64,000 nucleotides of DNA from Euclidia mi (GCA_944739405.2 OX123182.2:67645183-67709182), one strand, 5' to 3'. Shown: positions 45,486 to 55,796, counted from the stretch's first letter. Numbers and translations: made by a program. Notes: generated by a model not told the origin, from the sequence alone.

Positions 45486-48400
45486 ATGTTGACAAGAGCT
45501 AGGGCAGCAGCTGCACGCAATACATCCCCGGACTCGTCGCTCAGCTCCGCCTCACAGCCGCCGGCACCTACAACAGAGTTGTCGGCAATCATAGAGGCGT
45601 CGAGCTCGTCGAGCGACGAGTATTTCTCCCCGCCGACGTCGCCAACACCCGTACGCCGCCATGGGAGAGGCCGGCCACCGCTACGCTTGGGACCCCGAGA
45701 TCCACCGGTCTCGAACAGGGCCCCCGCTCCCGGTGGTAATGTGCACCGCATGAAATGGACTACAACCATGAATGAAAACGTCATGCGGGCATATTTTGTG
45801 GCTACAGAGGGAGGTACCAACCTTACGGCGTATCGTGACCGCATGCTGCCTCTGTTTCAGGGCTTGGAACCGGCTGTCAACGTTTCGGCACAGCGACTGT
45901 CGGATCAAGTGCGGGCTATCCAGCGCTGCCGCCTGCTGGATGACGTTGCACTTGAGAGGCTACGCTCTGACTTACTACGTAACCCTCCTATCCCTTCTTC
46001 TACGTGTAGCGATATACAAGTGTCAAATATTGTCAGAACGCAAAGGACTGTTGAAGAAGTGCATAATAGGGATACACAAGTAAGTACCCAGTATATAGAT
46101 GAATTAAGGAGTACTTTGGAGTGCACTATTCGGGAGTATCGTTTTGTAAATACAGCAGATAGGCCCCGCTTACGACGTTTGCCCACACACAAGAAAAATA
46201 TAGCGCTGGTGTGTGCCCTGGATTCACTATTGTCCACGTACTTAGACAATAGCGAAGATCTTAGCGATACCCACTCGATTCTGTACTGTGCGGCTGTTAC
46301 AGCGTGTCGAGTGGCAGGTATTAAAATACCAGATGGTAGTAATACTGCCCCTCGAACCAATGCTGTACCGGCCTGGCAGTGCAGGATTGAGCGTCGTATC
46401 GCTGAGGCCAGGGCGCTCATCGGAAAGCTAATTTGCTTCAGGTCGGGCAATACAAGACCGAGAGTGATGCGTTTTGTGACTCGGGCGTTCTTAGGTACGG
46501 GTCTTAGTCGCCAAGAATACGAATCACGAGTCACAGAACGCATCGACTACCTGAAGCAAAAAGTTTGTGCGTGGGCAAATCGTATAAGACGGTACAAAAA
46601 GAGGGTGGACCGATACACCCAGAATAGGGCATTCCAAAAAGATGAAAGGTGGGTATATAGAAGTTGGGAGCGAACTGATCCAAGTGTGGATGATGGGCGT
46701 CTGCCGGATGCTGAGGCAACGAACGCTTTCTGGCGCAGCATTTGGTCGATGCCCATCATCCACACTGAGGGTGATTGGTTTGGGGATGTTAAGCGAGCAT
46801 GTGAGGGAATACCCCAAATGCAGCGCGTAGCCATTGAAACAACGGATGTAGCTTGTGCAGTCCGTTCATTATCTAACTGGAAATCAGCGGGACCGGACGG
46901 ACTGCACAACTTCTGGTTGAAGTGGCTACGTAGTGCCCATGCTCGGTTAGCATCCCAATTCCAGGCATCTTTGGAATCGGGCTCGATCCCAACTTTTATG
47001 ACAATTGGTATCACTCACCTGCTCTTTAAGTCAGGCTGTACCACGGACCCCAAAAATTATAGACCGATAACTTGTCTACCGACCTTGTATAAACTTCTTA
47101 CATCCATTTTGAGGACGAAGATGTTATCACATATAAAAAGTAATAACATTATGTCAGTGGCTCAAAATGGATGTAAGAATGGGGCCCGTGGTACAAAAGA
47201 GCTACTCCTATTTGACATGGCCATTAGCCAGCAGGTGCGTCGCAACCGAAAGGATCTGGCGACATGCTGGATAGACTACAAGAAGGCCTACGACTCCGTG
47301 CCACATACTTGGCTCTTGAGGGTGCTGGAGTTATATAAAGTTGATATAACTCTATGCACCTTCTTGAAGGCATGTATGGGGCAGTGGAGTACGGTCCTTC
47401 GCTATCCAGGGTGCCGGCAGATTTGCGATTGCGGTGCACGTCTAAAGATCGAACGGGGTATATTCCAAGGTGACAGTTTAAGTCCCTTGTGGTTTTGTCT
47501 AGCTCTGAATCCTCTCAGCACTTTGCTAGAGGGGTCTGGGCTAGGCTATCGGTTGCAGCGTAGGGGTCAAGTTATATCCCACCTCTTTTATATGGATGAC
47601 CTTAAATTATTTGCCCCCACCACTATCCAATTGACAGCGTTACTAAAAGTAACTGAAACTTTTAGTAATTCTATCAAGATGGAATTTGGTGTGGATAAGT
47701 GTGCGGTCATGCATGTAAAACAAGGTGGAATTGTGGAATCTGATGGAATAGAGCTTTCAGATTCCACAAAACTTAGATCTCTATCTGCAACCGAGACTTA
47801 CAAGTATCTGGGTATGTCGCAGGCCTTAGGTATTGCTGAGACTGCCATGAAACAATCATTGCGGGAGCGCTTCTTTGGCCGCCTGAAGAAAATACTGAAA
47901 AGTTTTTTATCAGGCGGCAACAGGGTGCGTGCCTATAATGGTTGGGCCATGCCAGTCTTAGCGTACTCCTTCGGCATACTCAGATGGACTCAATCAGAAC
48001 TGGACGCCTTGGACAGAAAGGTCCGTTGTCTATTGACTGAATATCGAATGCATCATCCGCGTTCGTCAGTAATGAGGTTGTACATCCCGCGGAAATGTGG
48101 TGGTCGTGGTTTCTTAAGTGCTAAGGACCTCCACAACCGTGAGGTGTACAATCTTAGAGAATATTTTCTCAATACGGACACGGGTGTGCATCGTGATATT
48201 GTTGCTGTAGACAACGGACTTACCCCGTTGGGTCTGGCAAAAGAGGGCTGGCGCAAACCTGTTGTACTAAGTATTGAAGAGCGCAGGGATGTATGGAAAG
48301 GCAAGGAGTTGCATGGACGTTTTTATCGGGCCTTACATAGACCTGATGTAGACTTCATGTCATCGGTTGCCTGGCTACGGTTTGGTGATCTATTTGCAGA

Positions 48401-49073
48401 GACCGAAGGTTTTGTTTGTGCAATTATGGACGAGGTTGTCATGACGAACAACTACCGTAAGTATATTCTGAAGGATGGGACTGTTGACATATGTCGGGCG
48501 TGTCACCAGCCCGGGGAATCTCTCAGACATATAGTTTCCGGTTGTTCTCGTCTTGCCAACGGCGAGTACTTGCACAGACACAATCAAGTAGCCAGGATCG
48601 TCCATCAGCAGCTTGCCTTAAAATATAGCCTTGTACCCTTGGAAGTACCGTACTACAGGTATGTGCCCGATCCAGTTCTCGAAAATAGCCGTGCCACTAT
48701 GTACTGGGATCGATCTATCATCACCGATAGGACTATCGTGGCTAACAAGCCCGATATCGTGGTGATAGATCGATCAGAACGCCTTGCAATGATCGTTGAT
48801 GTCACTATTCCCCATGACGAGAATCTCGTGAAGGCCGAAAAAGACAAGGAAATCAAGTATTTGGACCTGGCTCACGAGATTGTCGACATGTGGGATGTGG
48901 ACTCGGCGATCATTGTACCGATAGTCGTGTCAGTTAATGGTCTCATTGCCAAGAGCCTCGACCACCATCTCAAGAGGCTCTCGTTAGGCAGCTGGATCAA
49001 GTCCTCCATACAGAAGGCAGTATTGTTGGACACGACGCGCATAGTTCGGAGGTTCCTCTCTCTGGAGCCCTAA
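45486..49073 (+). CDS. R4/Dong retrotransposon polyprotein (RT plus restriction-like endonuclease)
   Basis: One 1195-residue ORF. The N-terminus is Ser/Pro/Ala-rich (residues 1-85), followed by a Myb-like 'MKWTTTMNENVMRAYF' block at about 88. RT motifs are SAGPDGLHNFWLKW (about 465), DPKNYRPITCLPTLYKLL (about 519), WIDYKKAYDSVPHTWL (about 595, catalytic Asp), RGIFQGDSLSPLWFCLALN (about 656) and FYMDDLKLFAP (about 701, catalytic DD). The C-terminus has CRACHQPGESLRHIVSGC (CCHC, about 1002) and a restriction-like endonuclease, KPDIVVIDRSE...MIVDVTIPHD...KEIKY (about 1087-1120, PD-(D/E)xK type). All catalytic residues expected for site-specific target-primed integration are present. The first ATG is used; no ORF1 exists, as in R2/R4 elements. 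Confidence 0.93.
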   Translation: MLTRARAAAARNTSPDSSLSSASQPPAPTTELSAIIEASSSSSDEYFSPPTSPTPVRRHGRGRPPLRLGPRDPPVSNRAPAPGGNVHRMKWTTTMNENVMRAYFVATEGGTNLTAYRDRMLPLFQGLEPAVNVSAQRLSDQVRAIQRCRLLDDVALERLRSDLLRNPPIPSSTCSDIQVSNIVRTQRTVEEVHNRDTQVSTQYIDELRSTLECTIREYRFVNTADRPRLRRLPTHKKNIALVCALDSLLSTYLDNSEDLSDTHSILYCAAVTACRVAGIKIPDGSNTAPRTNAVPAWQCRIERRIAEARALIGKLICFRSGNTRPRVMRFVTRAFLGTGLSRQEYESRVTERIDYLKQKVCAWANRIRRYKKRVDRYTQNRAFQKDERWVYRSWERTDPSVDDGRLPDAEATNAFWRSIWSMPIIHTEGDWFGDVKRACEGIPQMQRVAIETTDVACAVRSLSNWKSAGPDGLHNFWLKWLRSAHARLASQFQASLESGSIPTFMTIGITHLLFKSGCTTDPKNYRPITCLPTLYKLLTSILRTKMLSHIKSNNIMSVAQNGCKNGARGTKELLLFDMAISQQVRRNRKDLATCWIDYKKAYDSVPHTWLLRVLELYKVDITLCTFLKACMGQWSTVLRYPGCRQICDCGARLKIERGIFQGDSLSPLWFCLALNPLSTLLEGSGLGYRLQRRGQVISHLFYMDDLKLFAPTTIQLTALLKVTETFSNSIKMEFGVDKCAVMHVKQGGIVESDGIELSDSTKLRSLSATETYKYLGMSQALGIAETAMKQSLRERFFGRLKKILKSFLSGGNRVRAYNGWAMPVLAYSFGILRWTQSELDALDRKVRCLLTEYRMHHPRSSVMRLYIPRKCGGRGFLSAKDLHNREVYNLREYFLNTDTGVHRDIVAVDNGLTPLGLAKEGWRKPVVLSIEERRDVWKGKELHGRFYRALHRPDVDFMSSVAWLRFGDLFAETEGFVCAIMDEVVMTNNYRKYILKDGTVDICRACHQPGESLRHIVSGCSRLANGEYLHRHNQVARIVHQQLALKYSLVPLEVPYYRYVPDPVLENSRATMYWDRSIITDRTIVANKPDIVVIDRSERLAMIVDVTIPHDENLVKAEKDKEIKYLDLAHEIVDMWDVDSAIIVPIVVSVNGLIAKSLDHHLKRLSLGSWIKSSIQKAVLLDTTRIVRRFLSLEP

Positions 49074-49110
49074 CCACCGGTAGCTTGGTCCCTGTGCCCG
49101 GTACCGGTGG
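49072..49110 (+). other. Potential hairpin in the Dong 3' UTR
   Basis: 'ccaccggta' and 'taccggtgg' are inverted around a loop of about 20 bases just after the stop codon. In related elements the RT recognises structured 3' UTR RNA, so this may be part of the recognition structure. Confidence 0.5.
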
Positions 49111-49212
49111 GTCTCCGTGGTCCTATTTTATATGGTTAAATTTTATTTGTATTTTTATTAAAGTGATTTGATTATGTAAAATAAGACGATGAGAAAGTAA
49201 TGAATAAAGAGG

Positions 49213-49230
49213 AATAATAATAATAATAAT
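49213..49230. repeat. TAA microsatellite between two Dong copies
   Basis: Six TAA units separate the full-length Dong from the truncated copy. Confidence 0.9.
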
Positions 49231-50637
49231 GCCACATACATGGCTTTTGAGGATGCTGGAGTTGTATAAAGTAGATACAACTCTATGCACCTTTTTAAGG
49301 TCATGTATGGGGCAATGGAGGACCGTACTGTGCTATCCAGGGTGTCGATCGAGTTTGAGTTGCGGTGCTCCAATAAGGATCGAGCGAGGTATATTCCAGG
49401 GCGATAGTTTGAGTCCTTTGTGGTTTTGTCTGGCCCTGAACCCCCTAAGTACCTTGTTAGAGGCTTCAGGGCTAGGCTATCGGTTAAGGAGAGGAGGTCA
49501 TGTTACATCTCACCTCCTTTTCATGGATGACCTGAAATTATTTGCCCCCAACAATTTCCAACTGACAGCATTACTTAAGGTAACCGAAGCCTTTAGTAAT
49601 TCTATCAGGATGGAATTTGGTGTGGATAAATGTGCGGTCATGCATGTGAAGAGAGGCAGGATTATGGAATCTGAAGGGATACAACTCTCAGATTCCATAC
49701 AACTAAGATCCCTCTCCCTAACCGAGACCTAAAAATACCTGGGTATGTCGCAGTCTTTGAATATTGCTGAGACTGACATGAAACAGACGTTGCAGGCTCG
49801 TTTCTTTGGCCGCCTGAAAAAGTACTTAACAGTCTTTTATCAGGTGGCAACAAGGTGCGGGCCTGCAACGGGTGGGCCATGCCAGTCCTAATGTATTCCT
49901 TCGGCATACTCAGGTGGACCCAGACGGAACTCGATGCCCTGGATAGAAAAGTCCGTTCAATGTTGACTGCATCTCGGATGCATCATCCACTCTCGTCGGT
50001 GATGAGGTTGTACATCCCGCGGAAATGTGGGGTTCGAAGCTTTTTATGTGCAAAGACCCTCCATAACCGCGAGCTGTACAACCACAGAGAATATTTTCTG
50101 GGAATGAACGTGGATGTGCATCGCAATGTAGTTGCCGTTGATACAGGACTTACCCCGCTCGCTCTGGCTAAAGAGAACTGGCACAAACCTGCAGTACTTA
50201 GTACTGACGACCGAAGAGAAATATGGAAGGGCAAGGAGCTGCATGGACGGTTCTATAGAGCTTTATATGACTCAGACGTCAATTTTAAAGCTTCTATAGC
50301 CTGGTTACGTTTCGGTGAGCTCTTCGGAGAAACCGAAGGTTTTGTCTTTGCAATTATGGACGAAGTTGTCATGACAAACAACTACCGAAAGTATATACTG
50401 AGGGATGGTACGGTTGTCATATGTCGGGCGTGTCACCGGCCCGGGGAATCTCTCAGGCATATAGTATCCGGTTGTTCGAGTCTTGCCAATGGTCAGTATT
50501 TGCACAGACACAACCAAGTGGCCAGGATAATCCATCAGCAACTAGCCCTTAAATATCATCTCATTGGTTCTGAGGTACCGTACTACAGATATGTGCCCGA
50601 CCCAGTTCTCGAAAATGGTCGTGCATTGTTGTACTAG
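49231..50637 (+). pseudogene. Truncated Dong ORF
   Basis: Frame 49229-49732 keeps GIFQGDSLSPLWF and FMDDLKLFAP (YMDD changed to FMDD). A stop replaces the Tyr of TYKYLG at 49730-49732. A frameshift follows, then frame 49855-50637 keeps the palm/thumb and the CCHC motif CRACHRPGESLRHIVSGC. A stop replaces Trp at 50635-50637. The endonuclease is cut off. Inactive. Confidence 0.88.
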
Positions 50638-50697
50638 GATCGGTCTATCATTACAGACAGGACTATTGTAGCCAATAAGCCTGATATTGTAGTGAGA
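49231..50697 (+). mobile_element. Second Dong-family copy, truncated at both ends
   Basis: Begins directly after the TAA tract at the position equivalent to residue 605 of the intact ORF (PHTWLLR) and ends inside the endonuclease domain, just after the KPDIVV motif. It is clearly diverged from the intact copy. It then passes into minus-strand LINE sequence at about 50698. Confidence 0.9.
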
Positions 50698-51650
50698 GAC
50701 TACGACGCGTCTTGTTAACTGGATAACACATTCACCTCCGATGTGGTGAATATGTTATCCGGTTTACGGAGAGTACCTGGTGCAACCGTCGGTTGCTGAG
50801 CTAGTAATTTCCTTACTCGGTTTGCTTGTTGGCAAGATTCAATGCTCCCACAGAATTTCCTCCATCCCATGGTGCGTCTGAATCTGAGGCATTTCTTGTT
50901 GCTTGATTTGGCCGCTTTGTAAGATTAGTGGTGAATAGGTATTCAACCAGTGACTTACATATGTTGTTAGTGCAGTCCATGCCCCACATTTGATGGTGGG
51001 CACTGGAGTCCGTTCCTATTACGACCTCCGTATTGGTTCTCTTGCACTGGTTAAGCAGATGCGTGTGGTCGAACGGAGGCGAGACTTCGGCCTCCGGCAT
51101 GTAGACCGATGCGAAAACAACCGCTATACTCCTTGGCTGCTGTATTATTTCAATTTGTATCGCTGTGATGTCTCTGGAACAGAACTCCGTTAAAGATTGG
51201 GCTCTGATGTTTTTAGTTGACAGTATGGGTGTGTTTAGTCAGATGAAGAATAAATCTTGCCTCCCAGGCTGGAGAGGCATCTGATGAGGCCACCCCTTAT
51301 CCAAGGTTCCTACCCCGTACCCGGATTAGTACGATAGCTGATTGTTGGACCTCCATCCATTTGCGCAGTTGCGCAGTGGCCGTTTGGCTGTGGTGGAGGT
51401 TGATTTGTAGGCAGCTGACGTCACTAGGCGGAGAGTTCATCTTGGCAAAGTTAAGCAAAGTTCACGAAGATCACCATCTGGATGGATGACCCATCATGTG
51501 GAATTTGTATCAGCTTCGGTGGGCACATACAATTATCAGTCCCGGTTCCTGTCCCAGAACATGAATCTCGGAAAGCCATGTCGGAGACCTTCAGATGACC
51601 TATGGCCAACTTTGGTGTCGGACACAAAGTTGGCCATACACTGACACGAT
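50698..51650 (-). mobile_element. LINE fragment with endonuclease domain (R1/I/Jockey group)
   Basis: Minus strand, 5' part of an ORF2. Frame 51100-50813 contains MPEAEVSPPFDH, VVIGTDSSAHHQMWGMD (catalytic D with the HHxxWG motif of this endonuclease group) and LVEYLFTTNL. Upstream pieces (51190-51120) contain more endonuclease strands in other frames. RT and RNase H are missing. The element at the homologous place in copy A has only the RNase H half, on the same strand. Confidence 0.7.
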
Positions 51651-51774
51651 AAAGAAAAATCGCGGTGATTGAAAGTAAGTACTAGTGTCTTCGCCACGTG
51701 TTTTACCTTGTGATAAAAAACAATTGCCGCCCAACCTTACAGTATATGATTTCATAAAGTTTTTTTTATTTTGC

Positions 51775-51995
51775 TTATCTTAATATATAAAATCCTTGCG
51801 TTACTGACTGACTGACAGACACGCTACAGCCGAAACTATTGGGCACAGGAAGCTGAAATTTGGCATGCATGTTCCTTGGGGACCGTAGGGGTGCACTAAG
51901 AAAGGATTTGCCGAAATTCCTACGGGATCAGCCAAAACGAGTAAATTTAAAAAAAATGCAGGCGTAGCTGCTGGCGTCCTCTAGATAAAGTATAA
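51775..51995 (+). mobile_element. Short interspersed repeat 'ttactgactga' type
   Basis: Starts 'cttaatatataaaatccttg', continues 'gacacgctacagccgaaact', and ends 'caggcgtagctgctggcgtc' then 'ctctag'. It is nearly identical to 59813-60022 read in reverse. It could be a non-autonomous Helitron; the ends fit only loosely. Confidence 0.65.
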
Positions 51996-52046
51996 GTCTG
52001 CAGATAGCCTGAGTCTATCACGAGCAGTTCAGTTATATTTAGTTCC

Positions 52047-52110
52047 ATTTTTTGCTGTCATAGCCATACTAACACAAAGTGTTAGTACGGCTATGACAAC
52101 AAAAAATGCG
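52047..52110. repeat. Palindrome of about 27-bp arms
   Basis: 'ctgtcatagccatactaaca' is followed by a 3-bp spacer and its near-perfect inverted copy 'gtgttagtacggctatgaca'. It lies at the edge of the copy A/B homology, next to the Helitron-like repeat. Confidence 0.75.
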
Positions 52111-52535
52111 GCATGCAGCAGACAGCAAAAAATCGAGAAGAGCAATTAATTGTCACAATGTGTCAATTAATTGCTCGTCTCGACATTTAACTACTCTTTT
52201 AATTATGCCTAATACTCTCATTATTGATATGTAGTTACTTTGCTAGCTTTTACTATTATAAGAATATTAATTTTCTTAAAAACTAATATTAATAATATTA
52301 TTTATGAATAATTAAATGTCTTATAGATTGAAAATTCCACGAAGAGCGATGAAATAGTTCCTTGGAAAAATATTTCCTATTCTTGTTACATATCGTCTTA
52401 TATTTTCTTCACATTATCATTTATCTACTGACGCCACTTCATACTGTAGTCCTTCTCTAGTCTCATCAAAGTTCAGATGTAGTCAATCGTGAATTAAGTT
52501 TCTAGATTAAACGAAACGTTTATGACATTGTTTAA

Positions 52536-54339
52536 ATGCATTTAATAATTATGTGACCTAGATTAAAATTAGAAAAATAACTTAGTGCAAAATTTGTTAA
52601 AAGCTATGAATTACGAGTGAGCGTTTTCGGAATATGGCTAACATGGAAAATAGCCCATTCAACCGGAGTACAAAGACGTATCGCAGCCCTCCCAGCACTC
52701 CTCAATCACAAGGACATGCCACACACAGAAGAGGTATATCAAGCCCTCTCTACTAGTGACATCGGATGTTGTATGTCCACTATAGAAAAAGCCCTCAACG
52801 ATGTGTGCAAAATTGCTGCCGAGGGTAAGCTGAACACAGAACAAAAGTTAAACATTAACACTCTGGCGCAAAATGTTGGCAATTGTGGTTCTTAAATGGC
52901 TGTGTACTAACAGTCTTTGAAGCAAAGGGTGATATTGACGAAAACATCGTTTGAAGCCTTAAGATAAAAAGAAGACCTTGTTGAATACATCAATGACTTT
53001 AAAAAGTCTATCAAAGAGACTGTTCTAGAAAGTTGCACTAAATCCGCAGTTCAAAATATGTCTTTGTCTGATATGGTCAAGACCAACAAAACCAATTTAC
53101 TGCATCCTTCTAATTTGAGTTCCATCGCAATTTATCCCAATGATACATTTAAAACTAGCGATGACACCAAATCTCTTGTGCAGAAGATAATATGTCCTGA
53201 GAAGATGAAATTGCACGTAAAGCGATTGCGTAAGACCAAGAACGGAGGTGTTATCATCAGCACTGAATCAAAGGAGGACGTTGAAAAACTGCGGAGCTTG
53301 ACTCAACTGAGTAGTTTTGGCTTCAAAGTGGAAGAGCCGCATAAAAGAAGACCTAAGATAATGGTCATAGGTATACCGGCAGCCCTTCATCACCAAGAAG
53401 TATATGATTGCATATATGAGCAGAACTTGGTTGATAAGATACCTAGTTTCTCACGAGAGTCCTTTTTATCTTCCATTAAGTTAAGATATAAATCTGATAA
53501 AAAAGATGCACTTACATGCAATTTTATCATTGAAGTTCCTGCCAACATAAGAAAAACCCTCATTAACCAGGAGAGGGTATTCAACAATTGGATCGCCTGT
53601 CCTGTTCGTGACTTTACCCTTGTGACCAGATGCTACAAATGCCAACAGTACGGGCATGCGGCAAAGACTTGTCGCAAGGCCAGCTACATCTGTGGACATA
53701 ACATTTAGAAGAATGAAACGCCGAACACTAAACGTAGGCATGTTGCACACATGCCTACGTTTAAAAAAAAACAGGCACCCATAAAACTGGAGACCTCGAA
53801 AGCCCAGCAAAGAAGATAGCAGAATCGCGAGACACAAACTCTGTAGACTACGATGAGGGCACCTAAGACCGCCACATATTTTAGTTTAATTTTCCAATTT
53901 AATAACTATCTTGATTGTGTTTATTTACATATTTTATAGAAACAGTTAAATAATTGTGACCTAGTTTATGCAAGATCGACAATGCGCCTCAATCAGCATA
54001 AACCGAAATAATAATATGAACATTCCGAAGATATGCTGACTGTAATATTGTCAAATGGTCATAGTTCTCTACTATTGTAAAGTTGATATTAAGTGTATAA
54101 TTTATATATTTTACTTTTTTCGTGAAGCAATATTACCCTTGGTTAAATATGTTTTGCAATGAGTATTGTTAAAATTAAAACTCGTAATTTCGTTCATAAT
54201 AGTATACTGTAAGTGCCCTTAGCGCCTGTGGCACAGGTTTACCCTAGTACAGGCACCTTAAGATTTTACCTGAAAATAATTAAATGTAAGAACAGTATGT
54301 ATCACTGTGTTAAATGAAAATAAAATATAAATACAAATA
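52536..54339 (+). mobile_element. ORF1-only LINE derivative, copy B only
   Basis: A 1.8-kb insertion flanked by gtttaa (52530-52535 and 54340-54345). The empty site in copy A is at about 7778-7785. It has a 5' region, a gag-like ORF1 with a zinc knuckle, then a 3' UTR and an A/T-rich tail ('aaataaaatataaatacaa'). No endonuclease or RT sequence lies between ORF1 and the 3' UTR. Confidence 0.75.
53058..53708 (+). pseudogene. Gag-like ORF1 protein with CCHC zinc knuckle
   Basis: 216 open codons. A basic central region (KLHVKRLRKTKNGGVII, RRPKIMVIGIPAALHH) is typical of the RNA-binding ORF1 of Jockey/R1/I-type LINEs. Near the C-terminus are CYKCQQYGHAAKTC (C-x2-C-x4-H-x4-C) and the start of a second knuckle, ICGHN, before a stop. 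The expected N-terminus (MANMENSPFNRSTK) lies upstream at about 52634 in another frame, so frameshifts and stops interrupt the full ORF1. Its role in the family is to coat element RNA. Confidence 0.75.
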
Positions 54340-54345
54340 GTTTAA

Positions 54346-55290
54346 CCAGCTGTACGGACAGTTTACGAATAAATTATTTATTTTAATAATGTAGAATCAA
54401 GTAAAAAATACATTAAATTATAGGCAAAAATATGGAATACGTAATAATATGCGACTGCTTTATAAAAGTCATCATTTAGCGAGAAAAAGATAAGACTCGT
54501 AATCTTTTACTGTGAAAATGTATTATAACTTTTAAATGGCTTGATGTTTCTTAGATCAGTCAAAACTTATAGTAAGTATATACTAATAGTAGGGGCCCCC
54601 CCTACTATTAACAAGTAGAAGGGATTTATGGATCTATTTAAGTGCGTCAAGTAAACATAGTGGGGTTGCCTTGCATCTATTTAAACCCAATATGAGCTTT
54701 TAATATACAGCCGGACAAAAAGGGTGTAAGGCCGAATCCATGATATCAATATCTGACACGCATCAGTATCTCTCATTATATTTTTTTATTTGGAAACCTA
54801 TAGACGCTTTTTGCACCTAATGAAGAACTAGAAACATTTTCTGTTTCCTGTAATGTTATCTACAAAATCCAGTCTGTCTCTACGACGCTCTAGTAAATTC
54901 CGATTAAGCATCATGGACACCTCTAATATGATGGAAAATGCTGCTTTACACCTGTTATAAGCTTGTAGATTGTTTAGTACAATGTGTAAGATACCTGTCA
55001 CCTAAAAGCTGTTGGTATCCAAAAATAAATAAATAAACTTGGATCCCTGCAACAAGTAGTTGTCGATACTTCTGCCCAACCTTGCGAAGATACAAAAGGC
55101 AGCGTTAATATAGTATAAATTCTACTAACGCTATCCTACTCGTGATGTAACATTCTACTGTAGAATGTTATGTCGCGACTATGTTTAGTGTTACCCACGC
55201 CAAAACATCGGGAAAATACGAGTACAAGGTACTTCACCTTTATTTTAAGATCATTATACGATTAACTTCTTATATAAAAATATTAATGTG
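54346..55290. other. Duplicated non-coding segment, right end of copy B
   Basis: Matches 7785-8073, 11330-11350 and 12035-12790 of copy A, without the RTE and solo LTR. A local fold-back (ctaatagtagggg..ccctactatt, about 54585-54612) is absent from copy A. Confidence 0.8.
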
Positions 55291-55296
55291 TGTACA

Positions 55297-55487
55297 CACG
55301 ATAGCCTAGTGGAGAGACCGACAGACTGCTACGCAGAGGGTCCGGGTTCGAATCCACGGCACGCACCAATGAGTTTTCGGAGTTATGTGCGTATTAAATT
55401 GTTAATTATCACTTGCCAAACGGTGAAGGAAAACATCGTGAGGAAGCCTGCATGTCTGTGAGTTCATAATGTTCTCGAAAGACATGT
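55297..55487 (+). mobile_element. tRNA-derived SINE (family 1), 5' part
   Basis: tRNA-like head 'cgatagcctagtggagagac' with B-box 'gggttcgaatccacgg' and the first part of the family 1 body. It stops at about 55487, where LINE sequence starts. The 3' part of such a SINE appears at 58527-58637. Flanks 'aatgtgtgtac' (before 55297) and 'aaatgtgttata' (after 58637) suggest it may be one split copy. Confidence 0.75.
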
Positions 55488-55796
55488 GACTCTGTTCTTA
55501 ATGTTCTCGAAATAAATTGCTGCGGAGTGCCACAGGGCAGCGTACTTGGACCTTTATTATTTTTGTTATATATAAACGATCTCCCTGACATAACTGATTA
55601 TAAATGTATTTTATTTGCAGATGACATTTCTATTATATTGACATGTAATAACTTGACTAATTTTGACGATGAAATAAATAAAACAATTCAATCGGTGATG
55701 CAATGGTTGGAATATAATAATTTAAACGCCAATTTAAATAAAACAAATTATATTCAATTTCAAAGCAATAGGTCAAAACATAGCAATAGAAATATC
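55488..55796 (+). pseudogene. CR1/Daphne-like LINE, RT palm fragment
   Basis: Open frame with CGVPQGSVLGPLLFLLYIND, CILFADDISIIL (catalytic DD) and MQWLEYNNLNANLNKTNYI, typical of the RT palm of CR1/Jockey-group LINEs. It is cut at 55796 by the inverted RTE. The likely continuation is at 58417-58480 (HAVCGKIEEFMYH) and the C-terminus at 59323-59705. Confidence 0.75.

Larger units (their letters stand above)
45216..49212 (+). mobile_element. R4/Dong-clade LINE, apparently full length
   Basis: A 4.0-kb non-LTR element lies between TAA microsatellites (45188-45215 and 49213-49230), the target of Dong-type elements. It has a 270-bp 5' UTR, one ORF of 1195 codons without any stop or frameshift, and a 139-bp 3' UTR with a potential hairpin (49072-49110). 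It is the only intact long ORF in the window and was probably one of the latest insertions. Confidence 0.93.
31520..55290 (+). repeat. Segmental duplication, copy B
   Basis: Direct copy of 1-12792, expanded by many insertions. The right end of homology is at about 55285, where a SINE begins. Between 45190 and 52133 it holds Dong and LINE sequence, where copy A has 5573-7248. Elsewhere the alignment is continuous apart from the insertions listed. Confidence 0.9.

Noticed and set aside
45479..46543. Minus-strand ORFs of 121 and 212 codons opposite the Dong N-terminus.
   Set aside because: Shadows of the intact Dong ORF; no domain.
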